Both the position numbers and the translations under genes were made by a program. A stretch of 61,523 nucleotides of DNA from an uncultured Flavobacteriales bacterium. GTDB taxonomy: Bacteria > Bacteroidota > Bacteroidia > Flavobacteriales_D > Crocinitomicaceae. The stretch covers positions 1-61,523 of the forward strand of contig CALJKJ010000011.1 in NCBI GenBank assembly GCA_937973685.1. Reading direction: 5' to 3'. The notes under the pieces were generated by a model, which was given only the letters and a program-made list of their open reading frames with translations, was not told where the DNA came from and made no database searches. Below, piece after piece: positions 1 to 9,279 of this stretch (position 1 is the stretch's first letter; each line of letters opens with the position of its first letter).

Positions 1-41
1 TGAATTTGCAAGGAAACTTCTTTACCGTTGAGAATTTGCAT
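1..41 (-). CDS. folD: 5' end of a probable folD gene (partial)
   Basis: Only the first 13 codons are inside the window: ATG at 41 reading leftward gives MQILNGKEVSLQI. This resembles the N-terminus of FolD (methylenetetrahydrofolate dehydrogenase/cyclohydrolase), which in Bacteroidota typically begins with a short ILDGK..S..I segment. A TATATTTG box sits 20 bases upstream, which supports a true gene start here. The identification rests on 13 residues and is tentative; the rest of the gene lies outside the window. Confidence 0.4.
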   Translation of the reverse strand, partial: MQILNGKEVSLQI

Positions 42-60
42 GATGTGTTCTTTTTCTTTG

Positions 61-68
61 CAAATATA
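61..68 (-). promoter_or_regulatory. -7 box (TATATTTG) for the partial folD-like gene
   Basis: On the minus strand TATATTTG matches the Bacteroidota sigma-A -7 consensus TAnnTTTG and lies 20 bases before the ATG at 41. No clear -33 TTG is seen at the expected distance. Confidence 0.4.
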
Positions 69-241
69 CGGTGAAATTTAGAAGATTGAAAGGTTACTAG
101 CTTGTTTCTATTATGGCTGATTGATATATGATATATCTAATATCTGCCGCAGCACTGAGAATTAGAGTTTTTTAAAAATGTTGCGGTCACTGTAATTAAA
201 ATAGCGAGTATCACTCTTGAAACATTTCCACATTACCTGAC

Positions 242-898
242 TTACCAATATTTATAATAATTTTTCAGATAATTGAATTTTTCATTTAAGAATAAATCAC
301 GTTGTTTTACTTTTGATTCACAGAAAACACCATTGACTGTTTCGTAAGACTTTAAAATAGATATAGACGAAAGGCTAGAATCTTTTTCATTATTACTAAC
401 TGTAAAAAACTCAACATCAAGCTTCTCTTTTCCTTTGCATATTTTTTTTTTGTAAATCTTATTGAATCTAAGCTTATTATCCAACTTAATTATATCGACT
501 ATCTTTTCATTAAAAGCTATAAGACAATATGCTTCATCAAATTTTAAAGTTGAAAGCAAATTGCCCGTAATATTTATCGAATCATCACAAATCATAGCGT
601 AATTAAGCAGCGCTGTATGAACACTCGTTAGTCGATTCAAACTATCAAAATCTATCCATTCATCTAGTGAATAAGTATTATCTTCCGTTCTGCAATATCG
701 TTTGTAAGATAACTTATTTGAACCATATTTTAACTCAAATTGATAATCCAAATTTGATTTACTACTGTAATTGTGTGAGTCATTATTTACTATTATTCCC
801 TTATGTTTATTTTTGAATCTACTTTTTTCACCACTGCTACAGCTTGAAATATATTGAAGATATATTATAAAAAATAAGGAAACCTTTATTAATTTCAT
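242..898 (-). CDS. hypothetical lipoprotein
   Basis: Exported protein of unknown function, about 218 residues. From the ATG at 898 the N-terminus is MKLIKVSLFFIIYLQYISSC, a lipoprotein signal peptide with a lipobox ending in Cys20, so it should be lipid-anchored in the envelope. An in-frame ATG at 922 would add eight residues; I prefer 898 because it gives a signal of standard length. The mature part is rich in Lys, Asn, Ser and Asp and shows no domain I recognise. The gene is AT-rich like the next gene and the 52-61 kb cluster. The near-palindrome at 969-982, which recurs by the protease and sensor clusters, lies upstream. Confidence 0.6.
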   Translation of the reverse strand: MKLIKVSLFFIIYLQYISSCSSGEKSRFKNKHKGIIVNNDSHNYSSKSNLDYQFELKYGSNKLSYKRYCRTEDNTYSLDEWIDFDSLNRLTSVHTALLNYAMICDDSINITGNLLSTLKFDEAYCLIAFNEKIVDIIKLDNKLRFNKIYKKKICKGKEKLDVEFFTVSNNEKDSSLSSISILKSYETVNGVFCESKVKQRDLFLNEKFNYLKNYYKYW

Positions 899-968
899 TT
901 TTAAAATTTTAGTTTTTAGCATGTTTTAATTATAATAAACTATATTGATTATACTAGATTGTCTTTTT

Positions 969-982
969 TAGAACAAGTTCTA
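969..982 (-). promoter_or_regulatory. 14-base near-palindrome, copy 1 (TAGAAC-TT-GTTCTA)
   Basis: On the minus strand the sequence is TAGAACTTGTTCTA: perfect 6-base arms around a 2-base spacer. It lies about 50-70 bases upstream of the lipoprotein start. The same element recurs exactly at 51955-51968 and with one change at 60581-60594. The 6-2-6 geometry resembles operators of NarL-type regulators (7-2-7 inverted heptamers). The regulator is unknown. It also overlaps a possible TTGTTC-N17-TATAAT promoter. Confidence 0.4.
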
Positions 983-999
983 GTTTGTTAGCAACACTG

Positions 1000-1596
1000 C
1001 TAAAACATTACCTTATTTTTATAAAAAACATAATATATATAGCTCTTTTCTTCTTCATAAATAATATAATAAGTAATGCTATCTCTTAATAATGACATAA
1101 TTCCTCCTTGTATATGTCTAGATTCTGCTTTTTTTCTGTCTTTTATTGAATGCCTTAATTTAATTTCATAACACATTTCTCTATAAATTACAAAAAATTT
1201 ATTTTGTAATTTTATTAAATAAATTTGATCAATTTTATTTTCAATAGAATAATTTATTTGTTTTTCAATAGAATCAGTACATAGTCTGGAACCATTTTGA
1301 CCTAATATATCAATTGAATCCATGAATCTTTCACGATCGAAATACAAAACTTTTGTAAATGATTGAATCGTATCTCCTTTTTTTAAATCAATATTTTTAT
1401 TAATATAATTAAATTTAACAGTCCAATCTATTGATACATTTCTTTTCAATGGGCTTGGTATATTGTTGGTGTACATTTCACTAAATTTTATCTTAAAGTT
1501 TTTTTGATTATTAAATAATAGAATCAAATTGTCTAAATTTTGACTATAAATAACCGAACCAATAAAAAGATGTAATAATAAAATTATTTTTTTCAT
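1000..1596 (-). CDS. hypothetical secreted protein
   Basis: 198 residues. The N-terminus MKKIILLLHLFIGSVIYSQ is a clear Sec signal peptide with a cleavage site after Ser-Gln, typical of Flavobacteria, so the product is exported. The mature part is rich in Lys, Asn and Ile with no recognised domain or catalytic motif. It lies between a lipoprotein gene and an SH3-like gene on the same strand, with gaps of about 60-100 bases, so operon membership is unclear. Confidence 0.55.
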   Translation of the reverse strand: MKKIILLLHLFIGSVIYSQNLDNLILLFNNQKNFKIKFSEMYTNNIPSPLKRNVSIDWTVKFNYINKNIDLKKGDTIQSFTKVLYFDRERFMDSIDILGQNGSRLCTDSIEKQINYSIENKIDQIYLIKLQNKFFVIYREMCYEIKLRHSIKDRKKAESRHIQGGIMSLLRDSITYYIIYEEEKSYIYYVFYKNKVMF

Positions 1597-1657
1597 GTTT
1601 TATTCTGTTACAAAGATTGTTTCAATATTCGGAGGAAATTGATATTCCAATTTTTCC

Positions 1658-2515
1658 TCACTCCTTCACCACCCATCCATAAATCCACGTTTGCAAAAAA
1701 TTAGCGGGATTAATGACAACATTCGGAGCAATAATGGGCGGACTTTTTACCAATACAAATAACCACGATTTTGTTTCGGATAGAACGGTGTAAACACTTC
1801 CAGCTGCGTAACTTGTAATCGTGTTTGCAGGCGCTCTTCCTGGCCAAGCATTGCTGGTTACAATTGCTGGCGACCAATACAGTTTTGTTGTTTTGGAAAA
1901 ACGACTGTTGTTAGCTGTAAACTGAACTTTTTTAGGAAAAAACGGTCCAACCATGCCTTGGTCGCGTCCTACAAAATAACGCTTCAGTTGTTGGATTGAA
2001 TTTCCAACCAACCGCAGGCGGTTTAAATTGTGTGAAGCGTTGTCACAACACGGATATTGGTGGTGGTACAACAAAACTTCTTGGGTATTCGACTGAATTT
2101 TATATGCCAAAATATGACCAATTTCCTTGAACAAGCGCGTGACAACTCCTTTCTTTGTCCCGTAAATTTCCAGGTATTCCTTGTCGTCGTCGGGTGAAAT
2201 ATAACCATTGAAAATCAATTCCGGCAAGCCATCCGTGTTCAAGTCAATCAAGCGGTACAAGGCTGAAAAATGCGTGTAATAGGTTGCGAAATCAGCTTGC
2301 GGATCGTAGGCTTTTGTACCAACATGATCCAATAAATCGGCATCAAACAAATACTTGATCATCGATTTTTTCAGCGACTCGTTTTCTTGAGTGATGTCAT
2401 CCAAATTTGTCAAAGGATTTGGAATGAACAATGCTGGATCAACACGCTTCATCGAAACACTTGCAAAAAGCGTCAGTTGCGCACCAATACAAAAGGAAAT
2501 TAAAGCAGTTTTCAT
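1658..2515 (-). CDS. secreted protein with C-terminal SH3-like domain
   Basis: 285 residues from the ATG at 2515; the longer reading frame to 2551 would put residues in front of the signal peptide MKTALISFCIGAQLTLFASV and overlap the clpC terminator hairpin, so it was rejected. The central part has a DLNTDGLPELIFNG segment of the kind seen in FG-GAP/EF-hand-like calcium loops. The last 60 residues (AAGSVYTVLSETKSWLFVLV, ending YGWVVKE) look like a bacterial SH3 domain. Such domains often bind cell-wall peptides, but the role here is unknown. Confidence 0.65.
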   Translation of the reverse strand: MKTALISFCIGAQLTLFASVSMKRVDPALFIPNPLTNLDDITQENESLKKSMIKYLFDADLLDHVGTKAYDPQADFATYYTHFSALYRLIDLNTDGLPELIFNGYISPDDDKEYLEIYGTKKGVVTRLFKEIGHILAYKIQSNTQEVLLYHHQYPCCDNASHNLNRLRLVGNSIQQLKRYFVGRDQGMVGPFFPKKVQFTANNSRFSKTTKLYWSPAIVTSNAWPGRAPANTITSYAAGSVYTVLSETKSWLFVLVKSPPIIAPNVVINPANFLQTWIYGWVVKE

Positions 2516-2527
2516 GTGGTTAATTTG

Positions 2528-2565
2528 AAAAAAAAGAGGTTGCCAGTTCACCCGACAACCTCTTT
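2528..2565 (-). terminator. intrinsic terminator of clpC
   Basis: Arms AAAGAGGTTG (2533-2542) and CAACCTCTTT (2556-2565) form a perfect 10-bp stem. On the minus strand the stem is followed by a run of about nine T. It lies just past the clpC stop codon at 2575 and ends before the next gene starts at 2515. Confidence 0.8.
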
Positions 2566-2574
2566 CAAGTCTTG

Positions 2575-5094
2575 TTATTTTTTTGTCGATTTTTTTGCTG
2601 GATGAGCAATCGTCAGCGTCAACAAAGCTGCGCCTTCTTCAATATCCAACACAATCGTATCGCCTTCTTTTAAGTTGGCTTTGATGATTTCTTCCGCTAA
2701 CGGATCTTCGATGTATTTTTGAATTGCTCGTTTCAACGGACGCGCTCCAAATTTCTCATCGTATCCTTTGTCCACAATGAAATCTTTTGCTTTTTCAGTC
2801 ATCGAAGCACTGTAGCCCAATTCATGAATACGCGCAAATAATTTAATCAATTCCAAATCAATGATTTTGTGAATGTTTTCACGTGTCAACGAATGGAAGA
2901 TGATCATGTCGTCGATTCTGTTCAAGAATTCAGGTGAAAACGCTTTTCGTAAGGCATTTTGAATCACCGATTTTGCATTTTCATCGCGCGCTTCTTCACG
3001 TGCTTTTGTACCAAATCCAACGCCTGAACCGAATTCAGCTAATTGACGTGCGCCAATGTTCGACGTCATGATTAAAATCGTGTTTTTGAAATCGATTTTA
3101 CGTCCCAATCCATCCGTCATGTGACCATCATCCAATGCTTGTAACAACAAGTTAAATACATCTGGATGTGCTTTTTCGATTTCATCTAACAAGACGATAG
3201 AATACGGTTTTCTACGCACCTTTTCAGTCAATTGTCCACCCTCTTCGTATCCAACGTATCCTGGAGGCGCTCCAACCAAACGAGAAATCGAGAATTTCTC
3301 CATGTATTCAGACATGTCAATGCGAATCAACGCGTCTTCTGTATCGAATAAATATTTCGCTAATACTTTCGCTAATTGCGTTTTACCAACACCCGTTGGA
3401 CCTAAGAAAACAAACGAACCAATTGGTTTATTGGGATCTTTCAAACCAGCACGGTTGCGTTGAATAGCTTTCACTACTTTTTCCACAGCCTCGTCCTGTC
3501 CAATGACTTTTCCTGTTAATTCCTGCGCCATTGTTGCCAATTTGCCCATTTCCGTTTGTGCAATACGCGTTACTGGAATACCACACATCATCGAAACGAC
3601 CTCAGCAACATGCTCTTCTGTTACGACAACACGTTTCGCTTTCGAATCTTCTTCCCAACGTTTTTTTGCTTCGTCTAACAGATCTTGAATTTTGCGCTCT
3701 TCGTCACGCAAACGAGCAGCTTCTTCGTATTGTTGCGATTTTATCGCTTGATTTTTCTGTTCTTTTGTCGTTTCAATTTGCGCTTCGATATCAATGATTT
3801 CTTGCGGCACATGAATATTTGTCAAGTGAACACGCGAACCCACCTCATCCAAAGCATCGATTGCTTTATCTGGTAAATGACGATCTGTGATGTAACGTTC
3901 CGTTAATTTCGCACAAGCTTCCAAGGCTTCTGGCGTATACGTTACCATGTGGTGTTCTTCGTATCGTTCTTTGATATTTTGAAGGATTTGAACCGTTTCA
4001 TCAATTGTAGTTGGTTCGATCAATACTTTTTGGAAACGACGTTCCAAAGCACCATCTTTCTCAATGTATTGGCGGTATTCATCCAAAGTAGTTGCACCAA
4101 TCGCTTGCATTTCTCCACGTGCCAAAGCAGGTTTGAACATGTTTGACGCATCCAACGAACCGCTTGCGCCACCCGCACCAATTATGGTATGGATTTCGTC
4201 GATGAACAAAATGATGTCTGGATTTTTTTCAATCTCTGCCATCACCGCTTTCATGCGTTCTTCAAATTGTCCACGGTATTTTGTTCCCGCAACAAGTGAA
4301 GCTAAGTCTAAAGAAACAATGCGTTTGTTAAACAACACACGAGACACTTTTCGTTGCACGATACGCAAAGCTAAACCTTCAGCGATTGCACTTTTACCAA
4401 CTCCTGGCTCACCAATCAAAATTGGATTGTTCTTTTTACGACGTGATAGGATTTGCGAAACGCGTTCTATTTCTTTTTCACGGCCAACAATTGGGTCAAG
4501 TTTTCCAGCTTCTGCCATTTTGGTTAAATCTCTTCCGAAATTATCCAGTACAGGGGTTTTCGATTTCGGGTCAGCCGATTTACGTTGACTAGCGCCAAAA
4601 GACTGCTCCTCTTCGTCAGCCGAACCCGGCATTTCAGCACGAGGGATGTTGTTTTCGTCTATCATATCAGTTAGTTCTTCTTTAACAGTATTGTAATTCA
4701 CTCCATATCGGTTAAGCGTTGCACAAACAACCGAATCATCGTCTTTCAACATAGAAAGCAATAAATGCTCGGTACCAATGAGTGGACTTTTAAATAATTT
4801 TGCTTCAAGGTACGTAATTTTGAGCAGACGCTCAGCTTGTTTGACAAGTGGAATATTTGCACCTGGCGGCGAACTGATACGAGCTGTTTCGGACAATTGT
4901 TTGTCCAGCTCATTTTTCAATTGGGCCAAGTTCAAATTAAATCCTTTCAAAATGCGTACGGCATTCCCTTCTCCTTCTCTTAAAATACCGAGAAAAAAAT
5001 GTTCCACGCCAATAAAATCGTTCCCAAGACGCAGGGCTTCTTCTCGACTAAAGGTCAAGACATCTTTTACACGTGGCGAAAATTTTGCTTCCAT
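2575..5094 (-). CDS. clpC: ATP-dependent Clp protease ATP-binding subunit ClpC
   Basis: 839 residues from MEAKFSPRVKDVLTF (ATG at 5094; upstream in-frame codons lie before the family's conserved start). HSP100 unfoldase that feeds substrates to ClpP in the cytoplasm. Visible in order: double Clp_N repeat (to about 145); AAA1 with Walker A GEPGVGKSA and Walker B LFIDEIH; a middle UVR/coiled-coil segment (EEAARLRDEERKIQDLL); AAA2 with Walker A GPTGVGKTQ and Walker B LLDEIEKAH; the ClpP-docking loop VGFG; and the C-terminal D2-small domain. Full family length. Divergent from gyrA, with a TATATTTG -7 box upstream and a strong hairpin terminator after the stop. Confidence 0.97.
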   Translation of the reverse strand: MEAKFSPRVKDVLTFSREEALRLGNDFIGVEHFFLGILREGEGNAVRILKGFNLNLAQLKNELDKQLSETARISSPPGANIPLVKQAERLLKITYLEAKLFKSPLIGTEHLLLSMLKDDDSVVCATLNRYGVNYNTVKEELTDMIDENNIPRAEMPGSADEEEQSFGASQRKSADPKSKTPVLDNFGRDLTKMAEAGKLDPIVGREKEIERVSQILSRRKKNNPILIGEPGVGKSAIAEGLALRIVQRKVSRVLFNKRIVSLDLASLVAGTKYRGQFEERMKAVMAEIEKNPDIILFIDEIHTIIGAGGASGSLDASNMFKPALARGEMQAIGATTLDEYRQYIEKDGALERRFQKVLIEPTTIDETVQILQNIKERYEEHHMVTYTPEALEACAKLTERYITDRHLPDKAIDALDEVGSRVHLTNIHVPQEIIDIEAQIETTKEQKNQAIKSQQYEEAARLRDEERKIQDLLDEAKKRWEEDSKAKRVVVTEEHVAEVVSMMCGIPVTRIAQTEMGKLATMAQELTGKVIGQDEAVEKVVKAIQRNRAGLKDPNKPIGSFVFLGPTGVGKTQLAKVLAKYLFDTEDALIRIDMSEYMEKFSISRLVGAPPGYVGYEEGGQLTEKVRRKPYSIVLLDEIEKAHPDVFNLLLQALDDGHMTDGLGRKIDFKNTILIMTSNIGARQLAEFGSGVGFGTKAREEARDENAKSVIQNALRKAFSPEFLNRIDDMIIFHSLTRENIHKIIDLELIKLFARIHELGYSASMTEKAKDFIVDKGYDEKFGARPLKRAIQKYIEDPLAEEIIKANLKEGDTIVLDIEEGAALLTLTIAHPAKKSTKK

Positions 5095-5139
5095 ACACTT
5101 TATTAGTTGACAACTATTATAACGCAAAACTGCATCTTA

Positions 5140-5147
5140 CAAATATA
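5140..5147 (-). promoter_or_regulatory. -7 box (TATATTTG) for clpC
   Basis: TATATTTG on the minus strand, 45 bases upstream of the clpC ATG, matches TAnnTTTG. No convincing -33 TTG at 18 bases. Confidence 0.45.
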
Positions 5148-5326
5148 TAAAAGGTAAAAATGTTAATAACTGGTTTGATTTAGCATTTTTACACCACTTT
5201 TTGTTAGTAAAAATCATTAACCACCTCTTTTTTGTAGCGGTAAAAAAGCTAATTTCGAACCTTGCTTTAGCACATGTTTGCAAATTGCAGACTCAACAAT
5301 CGTGCATTATTTAAAATTATGACAAG

Positions 5327-7885
5327 ATGGCAGATGGAGAAAAGATAATCCAGATTAACATCGAAGATGAAATGAAATCGGCGTACATCGATTATTCGAT
5401 GTCTGTAATTGTATCACGCGCGTTACCAGATGTTCGTGATGGATTCAAACCAGTTCACCGCCGGGTATTATACGGAATGCAGGACTTAGGAGTTTATTCC
5501 AATCGTCCGTACAAGAAATCAGCGCGTATCGTTGGTGAAGTATTAGGAAAGTATCACCCACATGGTGATAGTTCGGTATACGACACAATGGTGCGTATGG
5601 CTCAATCTTGGTCGTTGCGTTATCCATTAGTTGACGGTCAAGGTAACTTCGGTTCAGTCGATGGTGACAGTCCAGCAGCAATGCGTTATACAGAGGCTCG
5701 TTTGCGTAAGATTGCAGAGGAAATGTTGGATGATTTGGAAAAAGAGACGGTTGATTTCGCTCCCAACTTCGATGATTCATTACAAGAACCTACTGTTTTA
5801 CCTTCGAAAATTCCGAATTTATTAATCAATGGATCTTCTGGTATTGCAGTTGGTATGGCAACAAACATGGCGCCGCACAACTTAACAGAAGTGATTGATG
5901 GTATTGTTGCTTATGTTGACAACAAAGAAATCGAAGACGAAGAATTGTTGAATTACGTAAAAGCGCCCGATTTCCCTACAGGTGGAATTATCTATGGTGT
6001 TGATGGTGCGCGTGAAGCATTGTTGACAGGTCGTGGACGTATCGTCATTCGTGGAAAAGCTGAGATTGAGGAATCAGGAGGTCGTGAGCAAATCATTGTA
6101 ACTGAAATTCCTTACTTGGTGAACAAAGCAGAAATGATTAAAAAAACTGCTGAGTTAGTTAATGACAAGAAAATCGAAGGCATTTCTGACATTCGTGATG
6201 AATCAGATAGAAATGGAATGCGAATAGTCTTTGAATTAAAAAGAGATGCAATTCCAAATGTTGTTTTAAACAAATTATACAAATTCACTGCGCTTCAAAG
6301 TTCGTTCTCTATCAACAACATTTGTTTGGTAGATGGTCGTCCACGTATGGTGAATTTGAAAGACATGATTTCAGCATTCGTTGCTTTCCGCCACGAAGTT
6401 GTTGTTCGTCGTACCAAATTCGATTTACGCAAAGCAGAAGAGCGTGCTCATATCTTAGAAGGATTGATCATTGCTTCGGATAATATTGACGAAGTAATCA
6501 AAATGATTCGTGACTCAAAAAGTCCGGAAGAAGCGCGTGAGCGTTTGATGACTCGTTTTGGTTTGTCTGATATTCAATCGCGTGCAATCGTTGAAATGCG
6601 TCTACGCCAATTAACAGGTCTTGAACAAGACAAGTTACGTGGTGAATATGCAGATTTGATGGCTTTGATCGCTGACTTGAAAGATATTTTAGCAAACGAA
6701 GATCGTCGTATGCAAATCATCAAAGATGAGTTGTTAGAAATTCAAGCGAAATATGGCGATGCACGTCGTTCACGTATTGAATATTCTGCATCTGAAATGC
6801 GTATGGAAGATTTGATTCCAGATGAAGAAGTGGTAATTACTATTTCACATGCTGGTTACATCAAACGTACAAGCTTAGACGAATACAAAGTACAAAGTCG
6901 CGGTGGTATGGGATCGAAAGGATCCGCTACACGTGACAAAGATTTCTTGGAGCACTTATTTGTTGCAACCAATCACAACTACTTATTAATCTTTACGGAA
7001 AAAGGTCGTTGTTTCTGGATGCGTGTGTTTGAGATTCCAGAAGGAAACAAAACATCAAAAGGAAGAGCTATCCAAAACTTATTGAACATCGAACAAGACG
7101 ATAAAATCAAAGCGTATGTGAAAGTCAAAGATTTGACGGACAAAGAATACGTTGAGAATAACTTCATCGTCATGTGTACGAAACAAGGAATCATTAAGAA
7201 AACGTCATTAGAAGCATATTCTCGTCCACGTGCAAACGGTATCAACGCAATCACTATTCGTGAAAACGATGAATTATTAGAAGCACGTTTGACAGACGGA
7301 ACAAATGAAATGGTTTTGGCGACGAAAGCTGGTCGTGCAATTCGTTTCAACGAAGCAAAAGTTCGACCTATGGGTAGAAATGCTTCGGGTGTTCGTGCTG
7401 TAACATTACAAAGTGATGCAGATGCTGTAGTTGGAATGATTTGCGTGAAAGATAACGCTGAAACAATCATGGTTGTATCAGAAAAAGGTTATGGAAAACG
7501 TTCGTTCTTAAACGATCCAGAAGATGGTGAACCAGTTTACCGCATCACTAATCGTGGTGGTAAAGGTGTGAAAACAATTAACATCACTGATAAAACAGGT
7601 CCTTTATTAGCAATCAAAACAGTTGCTGACGAAGATGACTTGATGATTATCACAAAATCAGGTGTTACCATTCGTATGCACATCGATGGCATCCGTGTAA
7701 TGGGAAGAGCTGCTCAAGGTGTTCGTTTGATCAACTTGAAAGGAACAGCAGAAATTGCTGCCGTAGCGCGTGTTCCAAGAGCCGATGAGGAAGAAGGCGA
7801 AGCTGGTGAAATCATTGACGATGCAACTATCGACACAACTGAAACAGAGAACTCAGAAGAAAATACTGAAACTTCTGAAGATTAA
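5327..7885 (+). CDS. gyrA: DNA gyrase subunit A
   Basis: 852 residues. Catalytic breakage-reunion subunit of the gyrase tetramer that introduces negative supercoils using GyrB. The active-site tyrosine is Tyr121 in AAMRYTEARLRKIA. The quinolone-resistance region reads HPHGDSSVYDT: residues equivalent to E. coli Ser83 and Asp87 (Ser82 and Asp86 here) are unchanged, predicting no classical target resistance. The C-terminal beta-pinwheel carries a GyrA-box variant NRGGKG. The extreme C-terminus is an acidic Glu/Asp/Thr tail. The upstream region has a weak promoter candidate (TTG at 5232, TAATTTCG at 5250). A long hairpin follows the stop. Confidence 0.98.
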   Translation: MADGEKIIQINIEDEMKSAYIDYSMSVIVSRALPDVRDGFKPVHRRVLYGMQDLGVYSNRPYKKSARIVGEVLGKYHPHGDSSVYDTMVRMAQSWSLRYPLVDGQGNFGSVDGDSPAAMRYTEARLRKIAEEMLDDLEKETVDFAPNFDDSLQEPTVLPSKIPNLLINGSSGIAVGMATNMAPHNLTEVIDGIVAYVDNKEIEDEELLNYVKAPDFPTGGIIYGVDGAREALLTGRGRIVIRGKAEIEESGGREQIIVTEIPYLVNKAEMIKKTAELVNDKKIEGISDIRDESDRNGMRIVFELKRDAIPNVVLNKLYKFTALQSSFSINNICLVDGRPRMVNLKDMISAFVAFRHEVVVRRTKFDLRKAEERAHILEGLIIASDNIDEVIKMIRDSKSPEEARERLMTRFGLSDIQSRAIVEMRLRQLTGLEQDKLRGEYADLMALIADLKDILANEDRRMQIIKDELLEIQAKYGDARRSRIEYSASEMRMEDLIPDEEVVITISHAGYIKRTSLDEYKVQSRGGMGSKGSATRDKDFLEHLFVATNHNYLLIFTEKGRCFWMRVFEIPEGNKTSKGRAIQNLLNIEQDDKIKAYVKVKDLTDKEYVENNFIVMCTKQGIIKKTSLEAYSRPRANGINAITIRENDELLEARLTDGTNEMVLATKAGRAIRFNEAKVRPMGRNASGVRAVTLQSDADAVVGMICVKDNAETIMVVSEKGYGKRSFLNDPEDGEPVYRITNRGGKGVKTINITDKTGPLLAIKTVADEDDLMIITKSGVTIRMHIDGIRVMGRAAQGVRLINLKGTAEIAAVARVPRADEEEGEAGEIIDDATIDTTETENSEENTETSED

Positions 7886-7897
7886 ATTTATGGAATT

Positions 7898-7936
7898 TCA
7901 ACTATTATGCATCTGAGAAGATGGCATAATAGTTGA
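7898..7936 (+). other. long hairpin between gyrA and the TPR gene
   Basis: TCAACTATTATGC (7898-7910) pairs perfectly with GCATAATAGTTGA (7924-7936), 13 bp, and ATC/GAT extends the stem inward past one bulged base. There is no immediate T-run, so it could be a weak terminator, an mRNA-stabilising 3' structure, or a processing site between the two genes. Confidence 0.5.
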
Positions 7937-7957
7937 TTCATTTCAAAAAAAGGTAAC

Positions 7958-9055
7958 ATGAAAACAGTAAATTCCAATTACAAAAATTTGCTTTTGGGGA
8001 TTTTAACGCTTGCAAGTACGAGCGTAATAGCACAAAAGAAAAGTGAAACAGATGCAGCATTGGCTTTCAGAGCAATTGATAATGCAATGCGCACAAACGA
8101 TATTGATGCTGCAAAAAAAGCAACGCTGAAAGCAAAAGGATTTATCGATCAAGCAGCTGTTCATCCTGAGACAGAAAAAAGTCCAAAAACATTGTACTTA
8201 AAAGGCGAGATTTATTCGTACATCTACCTATTCCGTCAAATGAACGATGCAGCTTTTAACGAAGCAACTCCAGTAGATGCTGTTGATATTGCAATCGCTT
8301 CTTTTGCAACAAGCTTTACTTCCTCTGATAAATTTGATGGAGAAATTACAAGTTCAGTTGGCAATGCTAAAAACATGTTAATTACGCAAGGGAATACATT
8401 CTATGATGCAAAAGAATATGCAAAAGCAATGGATTTATACGATATCAGCGCTAAATATTCTACGGCAATCAATATGATGGATACTGCAGCTATTTATAAT
8501 GCTGGTCTTTGTGCGCAACTTTCTGAAAATTGGTTAGTCGCTGCTGCACGATTTAAAACGTGTGCTGAAGTAAACTACCGTCCAGATTTAACTTATTTGA
8601 ATGCTGCTACTTCATACATTCGTGCAGAGAAAAAAGAAGAAGCAATGGAATTTTTGAAAGTTTCCATTCAAAAAGCACCTTCAAACAAATACTTGTTTTG
8701 GACTTTAGGAACTATTGCTATGGATATCAACGACGATAAATTAGTGGAAGATAACCTGAAAAAAGCAATTGAATTAGATCCTAAATATTCGGATGCATAT
8801 TTCAACTTAGGAAGTTACTTTTTTGGAAAAGGAATTGATTTGCGTAAACAAGCAAACGAAGTAAGCGGTCCTAAACAAGCTGAATTATTAGCGAAAAGTT
8901 TGGAGTACTACAACATCGCAAGTTCACCTTTGGAAAAATATTGTGAATTGGTTCCCAAAGATAAAGATGTATTAAAAAGCTTGTGGCAAATTTTCAGAAC
9001 ATTGAAAAACACTGAAAAAGAAGCGAAATACAAAAAATTGTACGAAGAAGCATAA
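7958..9055 (+). CDS. secreted tetratricopeptide-repeat protein
   Basis: 365 residues, N-terminal signal peptide (LLLGILTLASTSVIAQ) and then helical repeats of TPR type, for example NAGLCAQLSENWLVAAARF, YLNAATSYIRAEKKEEAMEF and LDPKYSDAYFNLGSYFFGKG. TPRs are protein-interaction scaffolds; the partner is not visible. It probably acts in the periplasm. It lies 72 bases after gyrA in the same orientation, separated by a hairpin, and ends at a strong terminator. Confidence 0.8.
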   Translation: MKTVNSNYKNLLLGILTLASTSVIAQKKSETDAALAFRAIDNAMRTNDIDAAKKATLKAKGFIDQAAVHPETEKSPKTLYLKGEIYSYIYLFRQMNDAAFNEATPVDAVDIAIASFATSFTSSDKFDGEITSSVGNAKNMLITQGNTFYDAKEYAKAMDLYDISAKYSTAINMMDTAAIYNAGLCAQLSENWLVAAARFKTCAEVNYRPDLTYLNAATSYIRAEKKEEAMEFLKVSIQKAPSNKYLFWTLGTIAMDINDDKLVEDNLKKAIELDPKYSDAYFNLGSYFFGKGIDLRKQANEVSGPKQAELLAKSLEYYNIASSPLEKYCELVPKDKDVLKSLWQIFRTLKNTEKEAKYKKLYEEA

Positions 9056-9073
9056 GCTTATTCAAGATAGTTG

Positions 9074-9104
9074 AAAGCACTCACTTTGTGGGTGCTTTTT
9101 TTTT
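9074..9104 (+). terminator. intrinsic terminator after the TPR gene
   Basis: AAAGCACTCAC and GTGGGTGCTTT form an 11-bp stem with one G-U pair and a 3-base loop, followed by a run of T (to 9104). Confidence 0.85.
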
Positions 9105-9279
9105 GAGTAGAATTGCTAACGAATGATATCGTTGTGACGTGGAATTAATTAACCAAATTGATTTTCAATTGTTTAACAAAGGTCTGTCTGCAGCTTTACC
9201 ACAATTTACCAGGGTAACTAGTTTACAGATCCAAACACTAAAAAATTAGAATTGGATTAACGGTAAAACTATTAAAGTC

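Noticed and set aside
2516..2551. Longer N-terminus for the SH3-like protein gene
   Set aside because: It would place 12 polar residues before a clean signal peptide and overlap the clpC terminator stem.
3503..5110. Several plus-strand open frames inside clpC
   Set aside because: They are antisense to strongly conserved ClpC coding sequence; no start signal or recognisable protein is present.
5445..7470. Minus-strand and shifted open frames inside gyrA
   Set aside because: Shadow frames of a conserved gene; their products look like random low-complexity translations.
9105..9279. Hidden small gene or RNA after the TPR gene terminator
   Set aside because: No frame with a start of useful length and no stable hairpin were seen; left unassigned.
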